DNA from: Rodentibacter caecimuris
GTDB taxonomy: Bacteria; Pseudomonadota; Gammaproteobacteria; Enterobacterales; Pasteurellaceae
Direction of reading: 5' to 3'
DNA length: 64,000 nt
Assembly: GCF_001019715.1 (NCBI RefSeq)
Contig: NZ_BBXJ01000001.1
Coordinates: forward strand, 1,302,001-1,366,000
A program made the position numbers and the translations under genes. Position 1 is the first letter of the stretch; each line of letters starts with the position of its first letter. The notes below the pieces were generated by a model that was not told the origin of the DNA, did no database searches, and saw nothing but the letters and a program-made list of their open reading frames with translations. Below are positions 15,979 to 23,508 of the stretch, one piece after another.

Positions 15979-17941
15979 TTAAGCGTTGGTTACACGTACA
16001 ATGCCGCGGTGGTCTAATACATTTACACCGGCATCAATACGTACTTTGGTAGTAACGCCATCGACAGTAAAGCCGGTTTGTTGGTCGATAAACGGGGTTT
16101 CCACACCGTTTAAGTAGCTGACCTCAATCGCCTCTTTATTGATGAGATACCATTGTTTGGCATTGTGTGCCTGTAAACGTTGGGATTTAGTGACCGGCAC
16201 AATATTTTGTAACGGGTTGATAATGCCCGCATTAATATCCGCCCCCTCTACTGAGCTTGAACCTAACACTTGTTTGGTTTTGGTGTAAAGTGCGGTCGGT
16301 GTCAACAATAAATCCGGTTCAATCGCAAGCTGTTTGCCGTCAAAGGATTTTTGCGCATTCATTAACTGAATGGCGCTATCAATGGTGGCAATATCAATTT
16401 TCCCACCGGTTAGCGTGTTTTTGTGCGCTGCGTCATACAATTTTTTGTTGTCGTAGCTCATTACCGGATCACCGGTTAATTGGGCAAAGACCAAATCGGC
16501 AATAGTCGCGCGTGCCGCTTGTCCGAGTTTATACGGAATAGCGGTCAGCATATTCATATCGTCATTGATGATGGTCTGACGGGTAATGCTGAACAATCCA
16601 CCGTAAGTGGCAAGGGAAACGTGCATACCGGTATCACCCAAGGTCACGTAAGTATATTCTGCCCCTTCACGCACCATTGGCAAGCTATCAAAGCCCCCTA
16701 AGCCCACACGATAAGCCGGACGGAAGTCGGTTAAGGTGCCTTTGTGTGTCCATTGCTCAAAGTTTTCAGTGCTTTCAGCCCAACCTTTCAACACGGATTT
16801 ATGCGCTACATCAATTAAGATTTGTCCGAAATCAGAAGTGGAATGGGTAAACGCCATGCCGACGATTTGCATTGGGTTGTAATTGAGTACGCTCACACCA
16901 CGATCGACCAATGACGCACGGGCAAGCTCACGCAAGGTCATTGCATTGTAAGCGTTGTCTTTTTGGTTTTCTTCAAGACCGGCTCGGGCAAGTAATGAGG
17001 CTTTTACACTATCACTGATAAGATTTCCGTTGCCCGCGTGGATATGGCTTTGTGGGACGCTTGGCGTGGTGCCTTCACCGAGTTTTGCCAGTAATTTATC
17101 TTTGGCTTGTTCAGCGGTGATATTGACATCGCCCAAACATTCCACTAATAAATCGTTAAATTGTCCGTTAAACGGCGCAAACACCGCTTGAATAGTTTGG
17201 TTGCGTTGTGCCATTGCCGCTTGTACTTGTGCCGTATTATCGACAGCAGCAGCCGGTTTTTCGACTTGTGCTTGCACTTGTTTTGGTTCATCGCTTTTTG
17301 CCACTGTTTGGGTATTGGCGTTGCCTTGTGGCTTAAACAACATGTCTTTCATTGCTTTTGGCATATTTGAGTAATCCTCTAGTTTTTTTGATTGAATAGA
17401 AGCCATTGTCACAAGTGGCTCGGCGAGTTTGTCGGCGAAACCCTGTTCAACACATTCTTTTGCGTTTAGCCAAGTTTCCGCTGAAAGCATTTCTGCAAGT
17501 TCTTCAGGTGTTTTACCTGTTTTTTCGGCATACGCAGGAATCAACGTATTTTCGACTTTATCGAGTAAATCTGCATATTTACGCATATCTTCGGCATCAC
17601 CGCCCTGAATCCCCCACGGTTTATGAATCATCATCATGGCATTTTCAGGCATAATGACTTCATTCCCGACCATGGCAATAACAGACGCCATAGAGGCAGC
17701 AAGACCGTCGATATAGACGGTCTTATTAGCCGGGTGATTTTTCAGTAAGTTGTAAATAGCAATACCGTCAAATACATCGCCACCGGGCGAGTGGATATGC
17801 AAATTAATTTGTTTCAGGTTATTAGGCTTTTAATTCCTTAGAAAATTGTTGTGCTGTTACGCCCCAGAAACCGATTTCATCATAGATTGAGATGTCGGCC
17901 GTATCCTTGGCAGCGGCTTTAATGGAAAACCAAGATTTCAT
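15979..17941 (-). pseudogene. ClpP-like prohead protease fused to major capsid protein, frameshifted near the start
   Basis: From the ATG at 17941 (AGGAG upstream) 39 codons read MKSWFSIKAAAKDTADISIY to QFSKELKA, then TAA. The next frame continues LKQINLHIHSPGGDVFDG and is open for about 610 codons. A small indel near 17818-17826 therefore splits the gene. The ClpP (S14) part shows GGDVFDG, the nucleophile region DGLAASMASVIAM and MMIHKPWG. The capsid part begins around residue 250 and has the HK97-like features expected of the 'prohead protease/major capsid fusion' family. Unless the downstream part starts at an alternative codon (TTG at 17802), no complete capsid protein is made. Confidence 0.85.
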
Positions 17942-17958
17942 TTATTTTCTCCTGATAA

Positions 17959-17986
17959 TAAAAAACCACACATAAAAGTGCGGTCA
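17959..17986 (-). terminator. uptake-sequence hairpin after the KilA-N gene
   Basis: ACCACAC and GTGCGGT pair around ATAAAA, with a G-U wobble on the minus strand, followed by TTTTTTATT. It ends the KilA-N transcript just before the capsid gene. Confidence 0.65.
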
Positions 17987-18000
17987 GTTTTGGTTGAATT

Positions 18001-18648
18001 TTAATCTAGTAACTGCTGAAAGGCTTTGACTAATGCCAATCGTTCAGTATTGGATTGAATAAACTGTTTGGCTTTCGCCATTGTTTGTTCAAGCGGATAT
18101 TTGAAATTGTAAAGATATTGCCCGCCAATCTCATTTTCCATTTGTTTTGGAATGTTCGTGCCACGTAATTTTTCTTGCATTTCGTGCGCTTGGAAACAAA
18201 AGCTATACATTCTGATAAATAGGGCTAATGCTTCTTCGCTTTGAGAAATATGATCAATGCGGTAATCCGGTTCCGGCAAGGCAAGCTGTTTCGGCTCGTT
18301 CCGGTGCATTGCTAAAAATGCTCTCAAGACGATTAGGTGGAATTTAGGGCTTATCCAAGTTGCATAGGCTAGGACTAATGCCTCACACACCCACGTTCCT
18401 TGAAGTTCAGGGTTGCGACCGCCACGGACAATTTTGACCGATGCGCAGATCTGCGCATCGCTATTTTTAGAGTTTTGAGAATTTGCGGAACGATCAATTT
18501 CAGCAATTAAACCCTGTGTTGTATCAAGGCGCATAAACTGATTAGGACGATGTTTAGGATCGTTACCACATACAACGTGAAGATCATTTAAAGAAAAAAG
18601 ACCATCTAAGGAACGAATTTTAGTATTAAGGATAGTTAAATTTGACAT
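18001..18648 (-). CDS. KilA-N domain protein, likely antirepressor
   Basis: A 215-residue protein. The N-terminal two thirds form a KilA-N domain (FSLNDLHVVCGNDPKHRPNQ; GRNPELQGTWVCEALVLAYA; ISPKFHLIVLRAF), a DNA-binding module used by phage antirepressors. The C-terminal part is helical and unassigned. It stands behind a C4-type RNA leader, the known control element of phage ant genes, so an antirepressor role that is silenced during lysogeny is likely. It occupies the place where terminase and portal genes should be, so those were replaced or lost. SD GAAGGAA precedes the ATG at 18648. The frame is intact. Confidence 0.82.
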   Translation of the reverse strand: MSNLTILNTKIRSLDGLFSLNDLHVVCGNDPKHRPNQFMRLDTTQGLIAEIDRSANSQNSKNSDAQICASVKIVRGGRNPELQGTWVCEALVLAYATWISPKFHLIVLRAFLAMHRNEPKQLALPEPDYRIDHISQSEEALALFIRMYSFCFQAHEMQEKLRGTNIPKQMENEIGGQYLYNFKYPLEQTMAKAKQFIQSNTERLALVKAFQQLLD

Positions 18649-18670
18649 ACTGATTTCCTTCTGAATAGAA

Positions 18671-18770
18671 GCCCTAATTTTGAGTTAGGGTGATCGACAG
18701 CTCAAAACTGGTCAGTATTCCAGCGGACGTATTCCCCTTTCGGGTGTTGTATTAGTCGCACTGTCGATCA
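18671..18770 (-). ncRNA. C4-type antisense RNA in the leader of the KilA-N gene
   Basis: On the minus strand, a 10-bp closing stem TGATCGACAG...CTGTCGATCA (18761-18770 with 18691-18700) encloses three elements. They are CCC-gaaa-GGG, the hairpin CTGG-AATACTGA-CCAG (18708-18723) and a free TTTTGAG (18701-18707). Outside it, CCCTAA-CTCAAAA-TTAGGG (18672-18690) shows CTCAAAA in its loop, complementary to TTTTGAG. The AATACTGA loop is complementary over 7 bases to TCAGTAT, which covers the KilA-N start codon (18647-18653). Two antisense contacts with the downstream leader are the mark of phage C4 RNA (P1/P7/N15 type), which blocks translation of the antirepressor gene. Confidence 0.8.
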
Positions 18771-18852
18771 TTGATTACATTGTTGTTTTTGTATCGTTAA
18801 ATATTGTGGTAAAGAGAAAGAGATCACAAGCTTTAGATACAAAAAAATCACG

Positions 18853-18999
18853 CTAACGGGGTGAATACCGATACTGATAAAGGCTTTTGAGACCTAGCTC
18901 TTTAAGAGCTTGAGAAGAATACTCTTTAATTTTTGTTCTGTCAAATTCTCTCAAAATAAATTCGGCTTGCCTTTCTGTATCCAAAACTATACAATACAC
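18853..18999 (-). pseudogene. short coding-like remnant upstream of the KilA-N leader
   Basis: A frame of 48 codons, with GTG as the only possible start, reads YCIVLDTERQAEFILREFDR then KIKEYSSQALKELGL and ends YQYRYSPR. It looks like the C-terminus of a helical phage protein and has no ribosome site. It overlaps the promoter of the TA pair on the other strand. I cannot name the parent gene. It may be the last trace of the packaging region. Confidence 0.3.
18967..18995 (+). promoter_or_regulatory. promoter of the toxin-antitoxin pair at 19019
   Basis: TTGCCT and TACAAT are separated by 17 bp, about 25 bp before the toxin start. The sequence around the -10 element (CTATACAATACACC) may also be the antitoxin operator, but no clear palindrome is seen. 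Confidence 0.6.
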
Positions 19000-19018
19000 C
19001 TAAATAAAAGAGGCGATT

Positions 19019-19333
19019 ATGTATATCATTGAAGAAACCGATATATTTTCCAACTGGTTAGAAAATCTAACCGATGAACTGGCGATAGTTAATATTGTTG
19101 CCCGTATCGAACGTGCCAAGCTAGGCAATTTCGGCGATCATAAATCCGTAGGCAATGGAGTATTTGAAATGCGCATCACAAAAGGAAAAGGCTATCGGCT
19201 GTATTATGCACGCAAAGGAGAAATTACTTATCTTTTACTTTGTGGCGGTGATAAATCAACGCAAGATAAAGATATTTTACAAGCCAAAGCGATATGGACA
19301 GAACTCAAACAGGAGCTTAAAAATGACCATTAA
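19019..19333 (+). CDS. RelE/ParE-type toxin (HI1419-like)
   Basis: A 104-residue toxin of the 'addiction module killer' family: FSNWLENLTDELAIVNIVAR, then VFEMRITKGKGYRLYYARKG and YLLLCGGDKSTQDKDILQAK. These are the conserved features of Gp49/HigB-like toxins next to HI1420-type antitoxins in H. influenzae. AAGAGGCGATT precedes the ATG. It is on the plus strand, against the surrounding phage genes, with its own promoter and terminator, so it is an independent cargo cassette. Confidence 0.87.
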   Translation: MYIIEETDIFSNWLENLTDELAIVNIVARIERAKLGNFGDHKSVGNGVFEMRITKGKGYRLYYARKGEITYLLLCGGDKSTQDKDILQAKAIWTELKQELKNDH

Positions 19334-19616
19334 AATTCAAGAATTTGATGCCGCGCGTTATTTAAAAAATGAAAAAATGATGGCGGCTTATTTAGCAACA
19401 GTTCTTGAAGACGGTTCAACCGAAGAATTTATTCAAGCACTCAATACTGTTGCCCGTGCAAAAGGGATGACAGAATTAGCCGAAAAAACAGGGATTGGGC
19501 GAGAAAGCCTTTATAAAACTTTATCAAGCGAGAAACCACGCTTTGATACCATTATGAAAATCATCAATGCACTAGGCTTAAATGTGTCTGTCACGCCTAA
19601 AACGATGAGTGCATAA
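19323..19616 (+). CDS. antitoxin (HI1420-like) with helix-turn-helix
   Basis: A 97-residue antitoxin. It starts at the ATG at 19323, overlapping the toxin end by 11 bp, behind AGGAGCTTAAAA. It begins MTIKIQEFDAARYLKNEKMM and has AYLATVLEDGSTEEFIQALN, then the helix-turn-helix GMTELAEKTGIGRESLYKTL. The family binds its toxin and represses the shared promoter. A longer in-frame reading back to 19155 overlaps the toxin gene and lacks a ribosome site. Confidence 0.88.
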   Translation: MTIKIQEFDAARYLKNEKMMAAYLATVLEDGSTEEFIQALNTVARAKGMTELAEKTGIGRESLYKTLSSEKPRFDTIMKIINALGLNVSVTPKTMSA

Positions 19617-19621
19617 ATAAA

Positions 19622-19644
19622 AAGCCTGTTTTGGTAACAGGCTT
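19622..19644 (+). terminator. terminator of the TA pair
   Basis: AAGCCTGTT-ttggt-AACAGGCTT begins 6 bp past the antitoxin stop, followed by GTAATTGTT. Confidence 0.7.
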
Positions 19645-19728
19645 GTAATTGTTCCCTAAAATAATAATGAATAAAATACTCAATCCTTATTCAATCCTAA
19701 CGAACCTAAGTGTCATATTTGAGTCTAT

Positions 19729-20103
19729 TTAGCTTCTATATTTTAAAGTCTGATTTTCTTTTGCTGTGAATGAATCAGTATCTTCAATATTAGGACATAA
19801 TCCAGCTCCTGATTTTAACCTTAAAACATGTTCACCATAAGATACATACAAATTAGCATATTCCCCTTGTTTTAAGGAAACAGCCTTAGTTTTATCTACA
19901 AAAATATCGTGACTACATCCTGACCCAGTAAACCCAGAGTCACGAAGAATAACAACTTTAGCTGTGTTTTTTGCCGGGGTAGTTAATGTCAAATCATAAA
20001 CTCTTTCTTTAGGAACCTGCTTACCAGTGTTTTCAGTAATTGGTGTAGTTGAACACCCGGTCAATAAAATTCCTACTAAAATACTTAAAATTAATTTTTT
20101 CAT
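19729..20103 (-). CDS. small lipoprotein, probable lysogenic cargo gene
   Basis: A 124-residue precursor from the ATG at 20103. It starts MKKLILSILVGILLTGCSTT, a clear type II signal peptide with lipobox LTGC, giving a mature lipoprotein of about 108 residues. The mature part (VVILRDSGFTGSGCSHDIFV, QGEYANLYVSYGEHVLRL) is beta-rich with an extra Cys pair and has the general layout of DUF2846-type lipoproteins. It is placed between the antiterminator and the TA pair, where lambdoid phages carry cargo ('moron') genes. An imperfect CRP-like site lies upstream at 20164-20179. Function unknown. Confidence 0.7.
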   Translation of the reverse strand: MKKLILSILVGILLTGCSTTPITENTGKQVPKERVYDLTLTTPAKNTAKVVILRDSGFTGSGCSHDIFVDKTKAVSLKQGEYANLYVSYGEHVLRLKSGAGLCPNIEDTDSFTAKENQTLKYRS

Positions 20104-20222
20104 TTCAAGATCTCTATACAAGTAAAAATAAACTGCATTTTATAAAGTTGATTTCACTTTTTCCGCGATCTAGATCACAACATAGGAAAAAAGAGCCAAG
20201 CGGTTGATTGCTTGAGTGATTT

Positions 20223-20594
20223 TTAAGCAAGAAAAATACATTTATTTTCGGATAGCATTAGTAACAATGACTGTTTAGCTGCAAAAAGATGCTTTTTATA
20301 AAAATCTTCTTTAATATCTAACTCAAATAATATCCTCTTTACCTCTTGTTTTGATACATACTTCCGCATAAATACTTCAAATAGTAATGGTGAAACTTTA
20401 CACATAACAAGTAATTTATCGTGTATGAGCATTCCCATTTCATCGCTTAATGGTATAACAGGATAACGATCTTCAGGAGTTGCCTCACGCAAAAAAGGTT
20501 GCATAGAGGGATATGAGATATTCGGGTTGGCTCGACACCATCTTCCATAGCTTATAGATAAAGCTTCAATGTTAGTAAAAGTATAACCTCTCAT
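20223..20594 (-). CDS. antitermination protein Q family
   Basis: A 123-residue protein directly after RusA, where lambdoid phages place Q. It begins with ALSISYGRWCRANPNISYPS and contains IPLSDEMGMLIHDKLLVMCK, the pattern of the phage antiterminator Q family (Phage_antitermQ). It would let polymerase read through terminators into the late operon. It overlaps the RusA stop by 4 bp. With the next late genes deleted, its natural target is unclear. Confidence 0.65.
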   Translation of the reverse strand: MRGYTFTNIEALSISYGRWCRANPNISYPSMQPFLREATPEDRYPVIPLSDEMGMLIHDKLLVMCKVSPLLFEVFMRKYVSKQEVKRILFELDIKEDFYKKHLFAAKQSLLLMLSENKCIFLA

Positions 20595-20944
20595 TCCAAT
20601 CCCCTTATGGTAACTACAATTTTTCCGCTTTTTATCGGATTGTGCTTTTCCGCAGTCAGTTTATCAATCAAACTATCATCAGCGATAACGCCGGCATAAG
20701 TCAGCGAATCAAATAATGCTTTAAAAATATTATCAATATCCCGTTTGTGTTTATCCGGCAGGTAAATCGCAACATTTAACGACACTTTTCCGGTAAATTT
20801 TTTGGTATTTTTAGGTAAAAAACCGACCGCACTTTGATAAGCCTTTCCCTGCTTTGTCACGTAATGAATGCCATTGCGGGTATGCTTCCAGTAGTGATTT
20901 ACTGTCGGCAGGTATGGGAGCTCTAAGACGACTTCATCTACCAT
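20591..20944 (-). CDS. rusA: RusA family Holliday junction resolvase
   Basis: A 117-residue protein with the RusA signature: LPYLPTVNHYWKHTRNGIHY near the start, then DKHKRDIDNIFKALFDSLTY and AGVIADDSLIDKLTAEK. The conserved acidic residues (D of RDIDN, DD of IADDS) bind magnesium at the active site. It cuts four-way junctions during phage recombination and replication. It overlaps DUF1364 and the Q-like gene on either side. Confidence 0.9.
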   Translation of the reverse strand: MVDEVVLELPYLPTVNHYWKHTRNGIHYVTKQGKAYQSAVGFLPKNTKKFTGKVSLNVAIYLPDKHKRDIDNIFKALFDSLTYAGVIADDSLIDKLTAEKHNPIKSGKIVVTIRGLE

Positions 20945-21227
20945 TTACTTTCCCTTCATTGACTAAGTTTGCAATCGTCCGAAATACTCCATCTGCATGA
21001 GCCTGTTTTACTTCGTCTAAATCACAGCAGCGGGTACGGCGATCAATTTCATCGTGACAAGAACTACAAGCCCAAGCACCCAATATATCGGTTGCTTTCT
21101 GCCCTACACCAGTAATCCCCGCCATTCTGATATGCGCCAATACCGTCGTTTTCGGATTAAAATTGCAAATGCCTGCAAGTCTCACTTGGCACTCACGCTC
21201 TTTCGCTTCTTTTCATAGATTTGCCAT
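20934..21227 (-). pseudogene. DUF1364 (NinG-like region) protein with an in-frame TGA at codon 5
   Basis: From the ATG at 21227 the frame reads MANL, TGA (21213-21215), then KEAKERECQVRLAGICNFNP and on through CSSCHDEIDRRTRCC to 20934. Known DUF1364 proteins start MA(N/D)LRK.A..R.CQVR, so the stop replaces an arginine (CGA to TGA). The Cys/His positions of the HNH-like zinc-binding fold (C...C, CSSCHDEID) are kept. A GTG at codon 15 could restart translation with loss of 14 residues. Confidence 0.8.
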
Positions 21228-21689
21228 TATTTCCCCTAAAAAACGCATATAACTGGTTAATCACATTCTCATCTGTGGTATTACCAAAAATCTCTTTGAG
21301 CGCGGCATTGATTCATTGATTAATGCTGAGTAACATTTTTCAAATTCATCTTGCTCCATATTGCCATAACTCAAACTTTGAGCTTCTACCCGTAGGCTGC
21401 CGTCCAATTTGTAAGTCACATCTTTATAGCCGGCAATCACTGTCAGATTCTTGCGGAAAGTGTCAAACTGCTTGCGTTCGTCAAAGTATTTCCATTCGGT
21501 TTTATCTGCGGCCCAATGCTCAAAACAGAAATTAAAAAAGGCGAAAACCTTACGATGAAATGCCGGATTGCGAACTTGCTTAATTTCGATTTCGTATTGC
21601 TCGCCGTTGCGGAACTTCTGCAAGGCTTCCGTTTCCGTTGCCGGCACAAAAGTTCCCCCCGGTAACTTCGTCATCTGAAATCTAGCCAT
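21193..21689 (-). pseudogene. DUF1367 protein, frameshifted by an 8-bp tandem duplication
   Basis: From ATG 21689 the product begins MARFQMTKLPGGTFVPATET and carries VRNPAFHRKVFAFFNFCFEH, the DUF1367 hallmark. Near the C-terminus, CATTGATT is present twice in tandem (21306-21321). Removing one copy restores ALINAALKEIFGNTTDENVI and NQLYAFFRGNNGKSMKRSER, ending at 21193. As it stands the protein ends early with unrelated residues (ESMPRSKRFLVIPQMRM). In lambdoid phages this gene sits in the nin-like region. Confidence 0.8.
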
Positions 21690-21775
21690 TAAACTTCCCA
21701 ACCCTCATTAAAAAATCTCTCTGAAAAAATAAATAGAACCACAAATTCATTTTTACGTCTTCTTGGATAAATTTT

Positions 21776-22490
21776 GGGGCTGAAGTAGATTAGCCCTAAA
21801 TTTCACACCATTTTCGCAAGGTTTTAAGCTGCATTTTAGGTGTCCCAACGTTAAACCGAAATTCACATTCCTTCAAGAATAAGGGAAAGTTTTTTCGGTT
21901 TATTCCATTATATTTTCGAAGTACTCGCTTGGCTTGACTCCAAAAATTTTCAATCCCATTAATGGGATTTTCTCGCTCGGCAAATATCTCTGAATGATTA
22001 ATTCGCTCGTGGTGAAATTCACTCACATCAAGAGCATCATCGCTACGATAAGTATCCGTATAAACCCAGCTATCGGGCTTAATTTTCCTTTTAATAACAG
22101 TGAAGTAACGTTTCGCTCTTGGTATTTTCAACAACGACAGTGAAGACCTTTCCCTGTCGTTTTAAAATGCCAAATACAGCGACCTTTCCTGCTGGCGCCT
22201 CGTCCTCTTTTTCCTTTACGATGACCACCAAAATAGCTCTCATCCAGCTCAATTTTTCCCTCAAAAATCTCATCGACTTCAAGGGATAAATGGTAGTCGA
22301 TGACTTGGCGAATTTTATGGTAAAACAGAATTGCCGAATTAGGCTGAATACCGAGGAGATCTGCTGCTGAACGAGCGGTCACTTCTAGCACAAAAAATTC
22401 AAGTAACCTTTTTTGTATAGATTTCTTTAATTTACAATGGGTTATCTTCATTTTTATAGACTAACATAACTGTTAATCTACGTCAGCCCC
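21776..22490 (-). mobile_element. IS1016-like element (IS1595 family), degenerate
   Basis: A 715-bp element bounded by inverted repeats GGGGCTGAAGTAGATTA (21776-21792) and TAATCTACGTCAGCCCC (22474-22490), with one mismatch. The flanking 8-mers TAAATTTT (21768-21775) and TTAATTTT (22491-22498) differ at one base and are the likely target duplication. Size, ends and transposase text match H. influenzae IS1016. The transposase is broken, so the copy is inactive by itself. Confidence 0.88.
21796..22451 (-). pseudogene. IS1016 transposase with two frameshifts
   Basis: Three frames together give the IS1595-family transposase. The first runs from MKITHCKLKKSIQKRLLEFF to KIELDESYFGGHRKGKRGRG. The second reads APAGKVAVFGILKRQGKVFT. 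The third reads KIKPDSWVYTDTYRSDDALD to ERENPINGIENFWSQAKR and LKECEFRF, ending at 21796. The shifts lie near 22195-22205 and 22095-22130. The conserved LDESYFGG and the acidic residue in WVYTD are visible; the broken frame means no active enzyme. Confidence 0.85.
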
Positions 22491-22723
22491 TTAATTTTTG
22501 CAATCCCTTTAATTCGTCTGGCTTTAGTTAATTTTCTATAATCTAAGCCTTTCAAAATAAAAGGGAGATTTATCTGAATCTTAATTCTTCCAGTCGCACA
22601 AACTTGATTAAAATCAAGTGTTGGAAATTGACTTTTTACAAATTGACGTAATAGTTTTTTATTCATACCCACCGACCTTTTTCAACTCTTCCAACTTAAA
22701 CCAACCGCAAGACTTCGTGCGGT

Positions 22724-22876
22724 TTAAACTGCAATCCCGACTGACATTCGGGAATCGTCCCGTGTAATGCCCGGCACAGCGAAAAGGTTCGTCTCAAACC
22801 AACCCCATTCATCACCGGCACTGCAATCCTCAATTTCCCCACCGCATTTAGGACATTGGTATTTAGTGTCGGTCAT
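22724..22876 (-). CDS. 50-residue zinc-ribbon-like phage protein
   Basis: ATG at 22876 overlaps the stop of gene P (ATGA), with GAGGAGCAATGCA upstream. The product starts MTDTKYQCPKCGGEIEDCSA and ends SRMSVGIAV. CPKC plus one later Cys suggests half of a zinc ribbon. Such short 'restriction alleviation/Lar-like' genes are common after P in lambdoid phages, but I cannot assign it. Confidence 0.5.
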   Translation of the reverse strand: MTDTKYQCPKCGGEIEDCSAGDEWGWFETNLFAVPGITRDDSRMSVGIAV

Positions 22877-23508
22877 TGCATTGCTCCTCGAATTATGGCC
22901 ATTGCTCTTTCTCTCGCTTGGTCTGCGCGGGCTTTGTCGTAAAAACTCGGTTTCTCTGGAATCATTTTCGGAATGTCCTCAAAAACAAAATTCGACCGCA
23001 CTTTTTTCGCTGCATTGTCAAGTAACTTAGGGATGTATTTCAGCGTGTCCTCTTCCGATTTTTTCCGGCATTTCTCGTAGATATTTTTCAATAGCCAAAA
23101 CTCAACGTTTGAGCGGTAGTCAAATTCTGCTTGATTGAATCGGGCATAACCCAAGAGTGATTTATAACGTTGATATAATTCCGTTTCGTTCGGCAAACCC
23201 AGTGCGTGATAGTCTTCACTACACCAAGCAATAAATTGTCCAACACTAGGGAAAAACGGACTTTCAGAACCCGCTGCTCGATCTAATCCACGTTTTAATG
23301 CCAATGGGGTCATCACATCCGCTTTGAGCAATTCTTCAAGCCATACTTGCTTGGTTTCGTTGTAAGTTTCCATGCTGTCAAATGCCTGTTTCCCAGCTGG
23401 GAAAAGCGATTTCAATCAGGCAAACATCCGGTCAATTAATTTCGTTGCATTACCGGAAACATCGGATTTTTCGACCGCACTTTTCTGAGTTGGTATAATT
23501 GCGTTCAT
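22873..23508 (-). pseudogene. replication protein P with an in-frame TGA at codon 31
   Basis: From ATG 23508, which overlaps the end of gene O, the frame reads MNAIIPTQKSAVEKSDVSGN to KLIDRMFA, then TGA (23416-23418). It then continues LKSLFPAGKQAFDSMETYNE to IIRGAMQ. The family (lambda P-type helicase loader) has Arg-Leu at this point, so CGA to TGA is likely. The remainder is intact: DRAAGSESPFFPSVGQFIAW is the conserved core. P loads the host replicative helicase at the phage origin; a 31-codon truncation would abolish it. Confidence 0.82.

Larger units (their letters stand above)
21689..22666 (-). pseudogene. small phage gene split by IS1016
   Basis: From ATG 22666 the frame reads MNKKLLRQFVKSQFPTLDFN to RRIKGIAKI and enters the IS at 22490. 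On the other side it resumes YPRRRKNEFVVLFIFSERFF and stops at 21689. Without the IS and one target copy this is a basic protein of about 84 residues whose stop overlaps the DUF1367 start (TAATG). I do not know the family. The continuity across the insertion shows the target gene was intact when the IS arrived. Confidence 0.65.

Noticed and set aside
19155-19616. Long antitoxin reading frame starting inside the toxin gene
   Set aside because: The ATG at 19323 has a better ribosome site and matches the HI1420 family start.
20164-20179. CRP site CGCGA-N6-TCACA upstream of the prophage lipoprotein gene
   Set aside because: Only one half matches well and no promoter is clear; mentioned in the gene entry but not called as a site.
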